Origin: Methylobacterium sp.
GTDB taxonomy: Bacteria; Pseudomonadota; Alphaproteobacteria; Rhizobiales; Beijerinckiaceae
Direction: 5' to 3'
Assembly (NCBI RefSeq): GCF_019745455.1
Contig: NZ_JAIETD010000028.1
Location: 124,001-188,000, forward strand
DNA: 64,000 nucleotides
Below the pieces are notes generated by a model. That model worked only from the letters and a program-made list of their open reading frames with translations, searched no databases and had not been told where the DNA came from. Shown piece after piece: positions 54,960 to 63,975 of this stretch; positions within the stretch are counted from its first letter, which is position 1, and every line of letters begins with the position of its first letter. A program made the position numbers and the translations under genes.

Positions 54960-55412
54960 TCACAGACGCTTGCGAAACCCTTCATGGCTGCGCTCGTAGC
55001 CGAGCCGGTCATAGAACCGATGCGCGTCGTGACGGCGATTGGACGAACTGAGTTCGAGCATCGCCGCACCGACATCGCGCGCCAGGACCTCGGCATAGCG
55101 GACCATCCGCTCGCCTATCCCGCGGGAGCGGCACTCGGCGCGGACCTGCACGCTCGCGAGCTTGGCCCGCCGCGCCCCATGTCCAACCAGGGTACTGAAC
55201 AGGACGAGCTGGAACACGCCGGCGACGCAGCCCTCCTCCACCGCCACGAGGAGGCGGTTGTCGGTCGAAGCCGCGATGTCGGCGAAGGCAGCGCGGTAGG
55301 CGGCTTCGGTCTGCGGATTCCAGGCATCGCCGTGGCCGCCGAGGAAATCGGCCGCATAGAGGGCGACGATCTCGGAAAGATCGCCGGGTTCCGCGTTCCG
55401 GATCGTGAGCAT
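54960..55412 (-). CDS. GNAT family N-acetyltransferase
   Basis: A 150-residue GNAT with the acetyl-CoA-binding pyrophosphate loop RAECRSRGIGERMV, and the closing HRFYDRLGYERS. The start at ATG 55412 fits the family (MLTIRNAEPGDLSEIV); a further upstream start has no support. The substrate is unknown. It is divergent from the DUF4345 gene. Confidence 0.9.
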   Translation of the reverse strand: MLTIRNAEPGDLSEIVALYAADFLGGHGDAWNPQTEAAYRAAFADIAASTDNRLLVAVEEGCVAGVFQLVLFSTLVGHGARRAKLASVQVRAECRSRGIGERMVRYAEVLARDVGAAMLELSSSNRRHDAHRFYDRLGYERSHEGFRKRL

Positions 55413-55513
55413 CGGCACCTCGCAGCGCGGGTTCGCGTCGCCTATCACGAACACGCCGGGCCTCGAAGGCATTGACGTTTCGCCCAGGCGAGCCCCCCTC
55501 CACCGGATCGAGC

Positions 55514-55951
55514 ATGGACGCGGAACGACGATACCTGCAGCGCGCGGTCGCCGTGACCGCTCTCATCCCGGTGATCGGCGGGGCGTACGGCGTCCTCTTC
55601 GGAATCGACGGGATCTGGCGGTCCGGCTTCGCCGACATCTCCGCCGACAGCCATTTTCGCTATCTCTCCGGCCTGCTGATGGGCATCGGCATCCTGTTCT
55701 GGACCTGCGTGCCGGGTATCGAGACCAAGACGGATCTGTTCCGGTTCCTGACGCTCGTCGTCGTTCTCGGCGGCCTGTCGCGGCTGCTCGGGCTCTACCT
55801 GACTGGAGTGCCGTCCCTGGTAATGATGGGCGCGCTCGGCGTCGAGCTCGTGCTCACCCCGCTCCTGTGCCTCTGGCAAGCGCGGGTCGCCCGCAGGGCC
55901 GAGGACGAGGCTCTTCCGGACGAGGCTCTTCCGGACGAGGTCGACCGATGA
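55514..55951 (+). CDS. DUF4345 membrane protein
   Basis: A 145-residue protein with four hydrophobic segments (VTALIPVIGGAYGVLFG, LSGLLMGIGILFWTC, FLTLVVVLGGLSRLLGL, LVMMGALGVELVLTPLLCL), typical of DUF4345. The acidic end has a perfect 15-bp tandem repeat (55907-55936) giving EALPD twice. The stop overlaps the next gene's ATG as ATGA, so it is the first gene of the efflux operon. Confidence 0.8.
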   Translation: MDAERRYLQRAVAVTALIPVIGGAYGVLFGIDGIWRSGFADISADSHFRYLSGLLMGIGILFWTCVPGIETKTDLFRFLTLVVVLGGLSRLLGLYLTGVPSLVMMGALGVELVLTPLLCLWQARVARRAEDEALPDEALPDEVDR

Positions 55952-57960
55952 GCGAGGCTGCCGCGCCGCGTCTCGACGGGACCCTCGCGCGGATTGACAG
56001 CCTGTTGCCGCCCGCCTCGGCTTTCGCCTTCGCCCTGCGGATCTGGATCGCCATGATGCTCGCCCTCTGCGCGGCGTTCTGGCTGCAGCTCTCCGGCGCC
56101 TCCTCGGCCGCGGTCTGCGTCGCGATCCTGGCGCAGCCGAGACGCGGACAAGCCCTGTCGAAAGCGGTCTACCGGTTTCTCGGCACGCTCGTCGGCGCTG
56201 TGGTGGCGGTGGCGATGATCGGCCTGTTCGCGCAGGACAGGGTACTACTGCTCGTCTCTTTCGCCTGCTGGCTCAGCCTCTGCGTCTACGCCGCTCACTT
56301 CCTGCAGGACACGCGCGCCTACGGCGCCATGCTGTCGGGCTACACGGTGGCCATCATCGCCATCGCCCATATCGACGCGCCGCAGGCGACCTTCGAGGCC
56401 GCCATCGACCGCGTCGCTGCGATCGTCCTTGGAATCGTCGCCGTCACGCTGATCAACGATGCGCTCGGCGCGCCGCGAGTCTCGACGTCTCTGCGGACCA
56501 GCCTCGCCGAGGTCCGGGACGCCGCGATGGACTTCGTCAGCGAGACCCTGACGAAGGCCGATCCTGGGGCGGAGCGCACATCCGCCCTGATCCGACGCAT
56601 CGCCGCCCTGCGCAGCGACGCTGGTGCCGTCCGCAGCGAGTCCGGTGACGGCGCGAACCGCTCGGCCGGCGCGCGCAGTGTCATCGCCGCGCTCTACGAG
56701 ATGATCGCGGCCGCACGGACGTTCAGGGAGGCGCAGGGCCGCCTCGAAATGACGAACCCGTCGGTGGCGGAGGCACGGGAGCTCTGCCTCCGGCTGACCG
56801 AGGCGGGGTCTGGCGACGCTCCCGGGACAGTGGCCGATCGGATCGGCGCGCTCGTCGACACGGCCGTGGCCGAGGGCGAGGATCTCGGCATACTCCTGGC
56901 CTTGCAGCGCGCCAGAGACGTATCGGAAGCGATGATCCATGTCCGCGGCGGATGGAGGGCCTTCGAGACAGGATGCCGGCCGCTGCGCGACGTGCCCTTG
57001 CCCACTCACCGCGACGTCCCCGTCGCCCTGCGGGGAGCCGCCCGGGTGGCGCTGGCCTTCGGCCTCACCGCGCTGTTCTTCGTGAGCACCGGCTGGCCCG
57101 GCACCTCCTTCGCCCTCGTCCAGGTCGCCGCGCAGGGAGCCCTCTCGTCGATCGCGCCGAACCCGAAGGCCTTCGCCCGAGGCGTCATGATCGGCATGCC
57201 GCTCGCCGCTCTTTGTGCCGGGTTCGTCCTCTTCGTCATGCTGTCGGGCGTCCAGGGCTTTCCGCTCCTGGCGCTGGCCATGGCGCCGGTGGTGTTCTGC
57301 GCATGCCTCCTCAGCCTCAATCCGGCGACCTTCCCGGTCGGCTTCATCTTGCTGGTGTTCTTCCCCGTCCTGCTCTCACCCTCGAACCCGCAGAGCTACG
57401 ACCCAGAGGCCTTCCTCGGCAACGCCTTCCTCGTGGTGGTCGCCGCCGCGATCCTCGCCGCCACGGTTCGGGTGATCCTGCCGGTGACGCCGGCGCAGCA
57501 CCGGGCCATCGCCCTCGATTCCGCCCGTCGCTCCCTCGCCGCCGCCCTCGCCGGAGAGGGCGGCGACGCCACCACACGGACCAGCCTCAACAGCGACCGC
57601 CTGCTGCAGTTCGCGCAGTGGAGCTCGGGCAGCGGCGCGGTGAGGGCGATGGCCCTCGACCACGCCTTCGCCCTGTCGCGGCTGGAGGCCGCCGCCGCCC
57701 GCGCCCACGGGCAGCTCCGGCTCATCGCACACGACCCCGGCCTCTCCCACCTCGCCGAGCGGAGCGGCCGCGCCATCGTCGAGGCCGATAGCGGGGCGAT
57801 GACGGCGGCGGCCGGAGGCCTCGTGGCGGCCGGAGGGGAGGCGGACGCGATCACCCGCGAGCGGATCGTTCGCGCCGCGAGCGACCTCCTCGCCGTGGCC
57901 GCCCTCCTGCGGGGCTACGCTCGTTTCCTGCGCCGGCTGGGGATCGCCGATGTTTCATGA
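55948..57960 (+). CDS. FUSC/AaeB-like efflux pump inner-membrane protein
   Basis: A 670-residue protein of the FUSC/aromatic acid exporter (AaeB) family. There are two clusters of hydrophobic segments: an N-terminal half (FALRIWIAMMLALCAAF, LGTLVGAVVAVAMIGLF and others) and a C-terminal half (VALAFGLTALFFVSTGW, FPLLALAMAPVVFCACLL, PVGFILLVFFPVLL). They are separated by a soluble helical part. With the DUF1656 and HlyD-like proteins it should form an AaeXAB-type pump for aromatic carboxylic acids or similar toxic compounds. It overlaps its neighbours at both ends. Confidence 0.87.
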   Translation: MSEAAAPRLDGTLARIDSLLPPASAFAFALRIWIAMMLALCAAFWLQLSGASSAAVCVAILAQPRRGQALSKAVYRFLGTLVGAVVAVAMIGLFAQDRVLLLVSFACWLSLCVYAAHFLQDTRAYGAMLSGYTVAIIAIAHIDAPQATFEAAIDRVAAIVLGIVAVTLINDALGAPRVSTSLRTSLAEVRDAAMDFVSETLTKADPGAERTSALIRRIAALRSDAGAVRSESGDGANRSAGARSVIAALYEMIAAARTFREAQGRLEMTNPSVAEARELCLRLTEAGSGDAPGTVADRIGALVDTAVAEGEDLGILLALQRARDVSEAMIHVRGGWRAFETGCRPLRDVPLPTHRDVPVALRGAARVALAFGLTALFFVSTGWPGTSFALVQVAAQGALSSIAPNPKAFARGVMIGMPLAALCAGFVLFVMLSGVQGFPLLALAMAPVVFCACLLSLNPATFPVGFILLVFFPVLLSPSNPQSYDPEAFLGNAFLVVVAAAILAATVRVILPVTPAQHRAIALDSARRSLAAALAGEGGDATTRTSLNSDRLLQFAQWSSGSGAVRAMALDHAFALSRLEAAAARAHGQLRLIAHDPGLSHLAERSGRAIVEADSGAMTAAAGGLVAAGGEADAITRERIVRAASDLLAVAALLRGYARFLRRLGIADVS

Positions 57961-58144
57961 CATCGACCTCGGCGGCGTGCTGGTCTCGCCGTTCCTCGGC
58001 TATGCGCTTGGGGCGCTGATCCTGCTCACGCTCTTCCGGCGGGCCTTCGCCGGCCTGCGACTCGCCCGCTACGTCGCCAACCCGCCGCTCGCCGAAGCCG
58101 GGATCTACATCTGTCTCCTCGCCCTCCTGATCGTGTTGCTGTGA
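57950..58144 (+). CDS. DUF1656 small membrane protein (AaeX-like)
   Basis: A 64-residue protein with two membrane segments (LVSPFLGYALGALILLTLF and IYICLLALLIVLL). It matches the AaeX/DUF1656 family that goes with AaeAB pumps. It overlaps the FUSC gene by 11 bp and the next gene by 1 bp. Confidence 0.85.
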   Translation: MFHDIDLGGVLVSPFLGYALGALILLTLFRRAFAGLRLARYVANPPLAEAGIYICLLALLIVLL

Positions 58145-59139
58145 TGCCAGACGAGACCCTGCCCGCCCCTCCCCGCCCCCGGAGCCTCGCGCGCCTCGGC
58201 CGGCTGGTGGTGACCGGGCTGATCCTCTGCGCCGCCCTCGCCGCGGCGATCGTGGTCTGGCGCTTCTACGTCGTCGCGCCCTGGACTCGCGACGGGCGGG
58301 TCCGGGTTCAGGTCGCGAGCGTGGCGCCCCAGGTCTCGGGCCAGATCGCCGAGCTGCGCGTGGCCGACAACCAGGCGGTCAGGCGCGGCGACGTGCTCTA
58401 CGTGATCGAGCCGGCGGATTTCGAGATCGCCATCGCGCAGGCCGAGGCCGAGGTCGATAACAGGGAGGCCGACCTCCAGGTGAAGCGCACCCAGGCGGCG
58501 CGGCGCGAGGCCCTTTCCACCCTCTCGACCTCGATCGAGGAGAAGCAGCAATATGCCGGCACCGCCAAGATCGCCGAGGCGGCGCTTGCCTCGGCCAAGG
58601 CACAGCTGAGGAAGGCCAAGCTCGATCTCGAACGGGCGCAGGTGCGCTCCCCGGTCAACGGCCGCGTCACCAACCTCCTGCTGCGGGCCGGCGACTACGC
58701 CAGCACCGGCACCGTCAACGTCGCCGTGATCGACACCGATTCCTTCTGGATCGACGGCTATTTCGAGGAGACCAAGATGGCGGCAATCCATGTCGGCGAT
58801 CGGGCGATCGCCGAACTGATGGGCTATGCCGAACCGGTCTCCGGGACGGTGGAGAGCATCACCCTCGGCATCAGCACCGGGAATGCCGCGCCGAGCACGC
58901 AGGGGCTGCCCAATGTCGACCCGGTCTACACCTGGGTGCGCCTCGCCCAGCGGGTGCCCGTCCGCATCCGCATCGACCATGTGCCGGATGGCGTCGCCCT
59001 CGTCGCGGGCATGACCGCGACGGTCTCGGTGGGCGAGACCGGCGGCCCTGCCCGCACTTGGCTCCAGGGCTTGCGTCGGCAGGTGGCAGGCATGATTCCA
59101 GCCCCATCGGACACGGCTCCCACAACCGCCAAGCGTTGA
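58144..59139 (+). CDS. HlyD-like membrane fusion protein (AaeA type)
   Basis: A 331-residue periplasmic adaptor with an N-terminal membrane segment (LVVTGLILCAALAAAIVVW), a lipoyl-like domain (APQVSGQIAELRVADNQAV), an alpha-helical hairpin and a beta-barrel region (WIDGYFEETKMAAIHVGD). It would join the FUSC pump to an outer-membrane channel. The ATG at 58144 overlaps the DUF1656 stop (TGATG); a GTG at 58141 is possible. Confidence 0.9.
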   Translation: MPDETLPAPPRPRSLARLGRLVVTGLILCAALAAAIVVWRFYVVAPWTRDGRVRVQVASVAPQVSGQIAELRVADNQAVRRGDVLYVIEPADFEIAIAQAEAEVDNREADLQVKRTQAARREALSTLSTSIEEKQQYAGTAKIAEAALASAKAQLRKAKLDLERAQVRSPVNGRVTNLLLRAGDYASTGTVNVAVIDTDSFWIDGYFEETKMAAIHVGDRAIAELMGYAEPVSGTVESITLGISTGNAAPSTQGLPNVDPVYTWVRLAQRVPVRIRIDHVPDGVALVAGMTATVSVGETGGPARTWLQGLRRQVAGMIPAPSDTAPTTAKR

Positions 59140-59541
59140 GGGGATATGTTGCGACGCATCGAAACCACGGGCAAGTTATTCATCTCAATAGGATGCAGTG
59201 CAGCATGATGGATGCCGGCAGAAATACTTAACCTTGGCTGCGAAACTCGCGCTTGACGAGCGCAAAGGACCGCCGCAATCTCATCCTGTGCTTCGCCGAC
59301 GAAGCACAGAGAAGCCGGAGGTGCAGTATTCGATGCTGTCCTAATGGCCAACGCTGAAGGAGACAGGAATGACTCCACCCCAGCAGGACGCTGCCGAGAT
59401 CGCGACGGGACCGGTTCGGCCCGAGGCGTAGCAGCTTAGCGCGAACACCACGACGGAAGCGGCTCCAGGGGCGCAGAAGCGGCCGGCACGGCACGACTTC
59501 GAACACGCATCAGCCCCACTTCAAGCCGCTTCCGCCGCGGG
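59140..59541. other. 402-bp intergenic stretch with hairpin and possible mini-ORF
   Basis: It holds a 10-bp perfect hairpin ctgtgcttcg-ccga-cgaagcacag (59286-59309), and a 20-codon frame, 59369-59431 (starting MTPPQQDAAEI), with a strong aaggagacagg ribosome-binding site and an amber stop. After the amber stop the frame stays open for a long way into the gatB antisense strand. A -35-like ttgacg lies near 59254. No other gene is recognised. Confidence 0.4.
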
Positions 59542-61014
59542 TCATTCGATCCCGAGCTTCGACTTCAGCAGCACGTTCACAGCCGCCGGGTTGGCCTTGC
59601 CGCCGGTGGCTTTCATCGTTTGCCCGACGAACCAGCCGAGCAGGGTCGGTTTCTCCTTCGCCTGGGCGACCTTGTCGGGGTTCTTGGCGATGATCTCGTC
59701 CACGGCGGCCTCGATGGCACCGGTATCGGTAACCTGCTTCATGCCGCGCGATTCGACGAGCGCACGCGGGTCGCCGCCCTCGGACCACACGATCTCGAAC
59801 AGGTCCTTGGCGATCTTGCCGGAGATGGTTCCCTCGCCGATGAGATCGACGATGCCACCGAGCTGGTCGGCCGAGACTGGGCTCGTCTCGATGGTGAGCC
59901 CCTCCTTGTTGAGGCGTCCGAACAGCTCGTTGATGACCCAGTTCGCCGCGGCCTTGCCGTCTCGGCCCTTGGCGACCGCCTCGAAGTAATCGGCGGAGGA
60001 GCGCTCGGCGATGAGCACGCCGGCATCGTAGGTCGAGAGCCCATAGTCGCTGATGAAGCGCGCCTTCTTGGCGTCGGGCAGTTCCGGCAGGCCCTCGGCC
60101 AGCGCGTCGACATAGGCCTGGTCGAATTCGAGCGGCAGCAGATCCGGGTCGGGGAAGTAGCGGTAGTCGTGCGCCTCTTCCTTCGAGCGCATCGAGCGGG
60201 TCTCGCCCTTGGCCGGATCGAACAGGCGGGTCTCTTGGCTGATCGTGCCGCCATCCTCGATGATCGCGATCTGGCGGCGCGCCTCGGTCTCGATCGCCTG
60301 GCCGATGAAGCGGATCGAGTTGACGTTCTTGATCTCGCAGCGGGTGCCGAGCGGGTCGCCGGGCTTGCGCACCGAGACGTTGACGTCGGCGCGCAGGCTC
60401 CCCTTCTCCATGTCGCCGTCGCAGGTGCCGAGATAGCGCAGGATCGTGCGCAGCTTCGTCACATAGGCGCGCGCCTCCTCCGAGGAGCGAAGGTCCGGAC
60501 GCGAGACGATCTCCATCAGGGCGACGCCCGAGCGGTTGAGATCGACGAAGCTCTGGGTCGGGTTCTGGTCGTGCAGGGACTTGCCGGCATCCTGTTCGAG
60601 GTGCAGCCGCTCGATTCCGACGGTGATGCTGGTCCCGTCCGGCAAATCGACGATGACCTCGCCCTCGCCGACGATCGGGTCCTTGTACTGGCTGATCTGG
60701 TACCCCTGCGGCAGGTCGGGGTAGAAGTAGTTCTTCCGGTCGAAAACCGAGCGGTGATTGATCTGCGCCTTCAGGCCGAGGCCGGTGCGGACCGCCTGGG
60801 CGACGCATTCCGCGTTGATCACCGGCAGCATGCCGGGCATCGCGGCGTCGACCAGCGAGACGTGGTCGTTGGGCTCGCCGCCGAACTCGGTGGAGGCGCC
60901 CGAGAATAGCTTCGAGCGGCTCGTGACCTGGGCATGGATCTCCATGCCGATCACGACCTCCCAGTCGTGCAGGCCGCCCTTGATCAGCTTCTTGGGGGTC
61001 GCGGGTGCGTTCAT
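59542..61014 (-). CDS. gatB: Asp/Glu-tRNA amidotransferase subunit B
   Basis: A 490-residue GatB. Its aminoacyl-tRNA kinase-like core starts [23 protein letters not shown] (split around residues 18-40) with [25 protein letters not shown] following, and a C-terminal YqeY-like tail domain that binds tRNA ([17 protein letters not shown]). With GatA and GatC it converts misacylated Asp-tRNA(Asn) or Glu-tRNA(Gln) to the correct forms. It lies 71 bp after the small membrane-protein gene, in the same direction as gatC and gatA. Confidence 0.95.
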   Translation of the reverse strand: MNAPATPKKLIKGGLHDWEVVIGMEIHAQVTSRSKLFSGASTEFGGEPNDHVSLVDAAMPGMLPVINAECVAQAVRTGLGLKAQINHRSVFDRKNYFYPDLPQGYQISQYKDPIVGEGEVIVDLPDGTSITVGIERLHLEQDAGKSLHDQNPTQSFVDLNRSGVALMEIVSRPDLRSSEEARAYVTKLRTILRYLGTCDGDMEKGSLRADVNVSVRKPGDPLGTRCEIKNVNSIRFIGQAIETEARRQIAIIEDGGTISQETRLFDPAKGETRSMRSKEEAHDYRYFPDPDLLPLEFDQAYVDALAEGLPELPDAKKARFISDYGLSTYDAGVLIAERSSADYFEAVAKGRDGKAAANWVINELFGRLNKEGLTIETSPVSADQLGGIVDLIGEGTISGKIAKDLFEIVWSEGGDPRALVESRGMKQVTDTGAIEAAVDEIIAKNPDKVAQAKEKPTLLGWFVGQTMKATGGKANPAAVNVLLKSKLGIE

Positions 61015-61085
61015 GATCGTCCGAACTCAAATGAGGGAAGGATTGCCACCCAATCGAAAGATCTAGGGAGCCGCCGCAATGGCGG

Positions 61086-61385
61086 TCAAGCGCGACGTCG
61101 AACGACAAGCCGCGTCAGGAACGCGAGAAGCGCCCACAGGAACGCTCCGCCGGTTCGGACGGGAAAGAAGGTCGGCAGGTCGCGCCCGATCGGCGCCGGC
61201 CACGGAATGCCCGCCATGGTCAGGAGCCAGCTCGTCAGCACCGAGGCGGTGAAGGCCATCAACGCCACGAGGATCAGCTTGACGAGCTGATCGGACTTCC
61301 AACCCATCACGACCGCCACGAGGATCAGGACGGGGTCGAGGGCGGCCCAGATCCATACGTCGAAGGGATAGACCGGAACGGTCAT
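61086..61385 (-). CDS. Small membrane protein between gatA and gatB
   Basis: A 99-residue protein with about three hydrophobic segments (VWIWAALDPVLILVAVVMGW, LILVALMAFTASVLTSWLL, GGAFLWALLAFLTRLVV). The ATG at 61385 lies 10 bp after the gatA stop, so it is in the gat operon. It is not a known Gat subunit; its function is unknown. It is found between Gat genes here, which is unusual in my experience. Confidence 0.75.
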   Translation of the reverse strand: MTVPVYPFDVWIWAALDPVLILVAVVMGWKSDQLVKLILVALMAFTASVLTSWLLTMAGIPWPAPIGRDLPTFFPVRTGGAFLWALLAFLTRLVVRRRA

Positions 61386-61395
61386 CGGGAGACCT

Positions 61396-62877
61396 TCATG
61401 CCCACCACACCGGCGGCAGCTTGGTCCGCCCGGCCGCATCCTCGATCGCCTGGGCGGTGGCGAACAGGGTCTCCTCGTCGAAGGGGCGCCCGATGAGCTG
61501 GAGGCCGAGCGGAAGCCCTTGTGCGTCGAGGCCCGCCGGCACGGCGATGCCGGGGAGCCCGGCCATGTTCACCGTCACGGTGAAGACGTCGTTGAGGTAC
61601 ATCTCGACCGGGTCGGCACTCGCCTTCTCGCCGATGCCGAAGGCGGCCGAGGGGGTCGCGGGGGTGAGGATCGCGTCGACGCCCTCGGCATAGGCCGCCT
61701 CGAAGTCGCGCTTGATCAGCGTGCGGATCTTCTGGGCGCGGACGTAATAGGCGTCGTAATAGCCCGCCGAGAGCACGTAGGTGCCGATCATGATGCGGCG
61801 CTTGACCTCGCGACCGAAGCCCGCGGCGCGGGTGTTCTCATACATCTCCGCGATGTCCTTGCCCGGTACGCGCAAGCCGTAGCGGACGCCGTCGTAGCGG
61901 GCGAGGTTCGAGGAGGCCTCTGCCGGGGCGACGATGTAATAGGCTGGCAGCGCGTATTTCGTGTGCGGCAGCGAAATATCCTTGATGGTCGCGCCGGCGG
62001 CCTTGAGCCATTCGGCGCCCTGATCCCACAGCTTCTGGATCTCGGCCGGCATGCCCTCGACCCGGTATTCGCGCGGAATGCCGATGGTGAGGCCCTTGAC
62101 GCCGCGCGAGACGGCGGCTTCGAAATCCGGAACGGGAAGATCGGCGCAGGTGGTGTCGCGCGAATCAGGCCCGGCCATGGAGGCGAGCAGGATCGCGCAG
62201 TCGCGCACTGTGCGGGCGATCGGGCCGGCCTGGTCGAGGGAGGAGGCGAAAGCCACCGTACCCCAGCGCGAGCAGCGCCCATAGGTCGGCTTGATGCCGA
62301 CGGTGCCGGTGAAGGCGGCGGGCTGGCGGATCGAACCGCCGGTATCGGTGGCGGTGGCGCCGAGGCAGAGATGCGCGGCCACGGCCGCCGCGGAGCCGCC
62401 CGACGAGCCGCCCGGAACCAGCGGCGTCTCCGAACCGGTGCGGCGCCAGGGCGAGACCACGGCGCCATAGGCGCTGGTCTCGTTGGATGAGCCCATGGCG
62501 AACTCGTCGAGGTTGAGCTTGCCGAGCATCACGGCGCCGTCGCGCCAGAGATTGTGGCTCACCGCCGATTCGTAATGGGGCTGGAAGTTTTCGAGAATCT
62601 TCGATCCGGCGGTTGTGGCGACGCCGTGGGTGCAGAACAGGTCCTTGATCCCGAGCGGCAGGCCTTCCAGCGGGCGGGCCTCGCCGGCGGCGATCTTGGA
62701 ATCGGCGATCGCCGCCATCTGGAGGGCACGCTCGGGCGTTTCCAGGAGATAGGCGTTGAGCGCGCGCGCCGCCTCGACCGCCGCAATATGGGCCTTGGCA
62801 AGGTCAGTGGCCGAGAAGTCCTTGGCCTTGAGACCGTCGCGGGCTTCGGCCAGGGTGAGTTCGTTCAAGGTCGTCAT
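61396..62877 (-). CDS. gatA: Asp/Glu-tRNA amidotransferase subunit A
   Basis: A 493-residue amidase-signature enzyme that releases ammonia from glutamine. The Ser-cisSer-Lys triad is in GIKDLFC (Lys), [12 protein letters not shown] (two Ser) and [13 protein letters not shown]. The ATG at 62877 matches the family start ([13 protein letters not shown]). It is 77 bp downstream of gatC. Confidence 0.96.
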   Translation of the reverse strand: MTTLNELTLAEARDGLKAKDFSATDLAKAHIAAVEAARALNAYLLETPERALQMAAIADSKIAAGEARPLEGLPLGIKDLFCTHGVATTAGSKILENFQPHYESAVSHNLWRDGAVMLGKLNLDEFAMGSSNETSAYGAVVSPWRRTGSETPLVPGGSSGGSAAAVAAHLCLGATATDTGGSIRQPAAFTGTVGIKPTYGRCSRWGTVAFASSLDQAGPIARTVRDCAILLASMAGPDSRDTTCADLPVPDFEAAVSRGVKGLTIGIPREYRVEGMPAEIQKLWDQGAEWLKAAGATIKDISLPHTKYALPAYYIVAPAEASSNLARYDGVRYGLRVPGKDIAEMYENTRAAGFGREVKRRIMIGTYVLSAGYYDAYYVRAQKIRTLIKRDFEAAYAEGVDAILTPATPSAAFGIGEKASADPVEMYLNDVFTVTVNMAGLPGIAVPAGLDAQGLPLGLQLIGRPFDEETLFATAQAIEDAAGRTKLPPVWWA

Positions 62878-62954
62878 GGTCAGAAGCGTCCTGGCGCTTG
62901 GCACTCAAGGCCCCGCGCGATCCCGTCGGGGGTCCATCACGTCACGTGGTAAGG

Positions 62955-63242
62955 CTACTCGACCACCTTCGGGACCAGGAAGTAGTGGTCCTCGGTCTCG
63001 GGAGCGTTGAACACGACGTCGCGGGCGCGGCCACCCTCGGTGACGATGTCGTCCCGCTTCTTCATGACCATGGGCGTCACCGAGGTCATCGGCTCGATGC
63101 CCGAGACGTCGACGGCGCCGAGTTGCTCGACGAAGGCGAGGATCGCGTTGAGCTCGTCCTGGAGCGGCGCGACCTCCGACTCGCTCACCGCGATGCGGGC
63201 GAGGTGCGCAATCCGCCTCACCGTATGTGCGTCGACCGACAT
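62955..63242 (-). CDS. gatC: Asp/Glu-tRNA amidotransferase subunit C
   Basis: A 95-residue subunit that wraps around GatA and GatB. The length and motifs ([20 protein letters not shown], and [12 protein letters not shown]) fit the family. The ATG at 63242 was chosen because upstream in-frame sequence is Arg-rich and not family-like. It is the first gene of the gat operon. Confidence 0.94.
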   Translation of the reverse strand: MSVDAHTVRRIAHLARIAVSESEVAPLQDELNAILAFVEQLGAVDVSGIEPMTSVTPMVMKKRDDIVTEGGRARDVVFNAPETEDHYFLVPKVVE

Positions 63243-63333
63243 GCTGGCTACGAATCCGATCCGCAGAAGGGCGCGCATCGCCCGGAATGGCGCCGCGCGG
63301 CTATAGCACCGGCCTTCGCAGCCCCGCAACGGC

Positions 63334-63369
63334 GAGAGGCGCGCCGCGGATATCCGCAGCACGCCTCTC
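63334..63369 (-). terminator. Terminator-like hairpin after the peptide cluster
   Basis: An 8-bp outer stem (gagaggcg / cgcctctc) surrounds an inner perfect palindrome gcggatatccgc (63346-63357). It lies 24 bp downstream of the last peptide gene on the minus strand and 92 bp upstream of the gatC start. It likely separates the two transcription units. Confidence 0.6.
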
Positions 63370-63392
63370 ATTCCCGCTGGGCAAAGGCCAGA

Positions 63393-63551
63393 TCAGGACT
63401 TCTTCGACGAACCGCTGTTCGAGCTGTTGTTCGCGGTGTTGCCGTAATGGACGACATTGCCATTGCCGTTGATGGCGACGCCACCGTTGCTGGCCTGGGC
63501 TCCGCCGCCGCCCGAGATCATGGTCATCGCGTTGAGGTCGAGCTTGGTCAT
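63393..63551 (-). CDS. Tandem peptide 3: double-glycine-leader-like small peptide
   Basis: A 52-residue peptide, MTKLDLNAMTMISGG as a leader-like start and then an Asn/Gly/Ser-rich part with VAINGNGNVVHYGNT and the end NSGSSKKS. No Cys. AGGAG precedes the ATG. It is the last of three related genes. The leader (LD...T..SGG) resembles the double-glycine leader cleaved by peptidase-containing ABC transporters, so a bacteriocin-like or RiPP-like precursor is possible; a small secreted structural peptide is the alternative. Confidence 0.7.
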   Translation of the reverse strand: MTKLDLNAMTMISGGGGAQASNGGVAINGNGNVVHYGNTANNSSNSGSSKKS

Positions 63552-63602
63552 GATGATGTCTCCTGAAGGAATTGAGGGAATTCGAGCCACGCGTCCGAAG
63601 GA

Positions 63603-63758
63603 TCAGGACTTCTTGGACGAGCCGCTGTTGGAGCTGCTGTTCGATGTATTGCCGTAATAGACCGTGTTGCCGTTGCCGTTGATGGCGACGCCATTGTTGG
63701 TGGCCTGGGCGGCACCGCCAGCGACCGTGGTCAGGGTGGCGAGATCGAGCTTGGTCAT
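63603..63758 (-). CDS. Tandem peptide 2: double-glycine-leader-like small peptide
   Basis: A 51-residue paralogue with start MTKLDLATLTTVAGG, then AAQATNNGVAINGNGN, VYYGNTSNSS and the same NSGSSKKS end. The ribosome-binding site is AAGGA. It lies 51 bp upstream of peptide 3 and 43 bp downstream of peptide 1. Its leader ends in VAGG instead of ISGG and it lacks the Gly run found in the others. Confidence 0.7.
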   Translation of the reverse strand: MTKLDLATLTTVAGGAAQATNNGVAINGNGNTVYYGNTSNSSSNSGSSKKS

Positions 63759-63801
63759 GGTGAGATCCTTTGTAAGAGTGGTGATATCAAGCAAGATGTG
63801 A

Positions 63802-63975
63802 TCAGGACTTCTTCGACGAGCCGCTATTCGAACTCTGATTGGTCGTATTGCCGTAATAGACCGTATTTCCATTGCCGTTGATGGCGACCCCGCCGTTGCT
63901 GGCTTGAGCTCCGCCGCCGCCGGCGTAACCGCCGCCCGAGATCGTCGTCAGAGCAGTAAAGTCAAGCTTGGTCAT
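63802..63975 (-). CDS. Tandem peptide 1: double-glycine-leader-like small peptide
   Basis: A 57-residue paralogue read directly from the sequence (it is too short for a routine ORF cut-off). It starts MTKLDFTALTTISGGG, has an extra YAGGGG insertion, then VAINGNGN, VYYGNTTNQS and NSGSSKKS. The start at 63975 is preceded by an AGAGG-like motif. It lies 25 bp from the window edge, so further copies or partner genes may be just outside. Confidence 0.7.
   Translation of the reverse strand: MTKLDFTALTTISGGGYAGGGGAQASNGGVAINGNGNTVYYGNTTNQSSNSGSSKKS

Noticed and set aside
63393..63975. Resemblance of YGNT to the YGNG motif of class IIa bacteriocins
   Set aside because: The peptides have no cysteines and the motif is at another place, so they are not pediocin-like.
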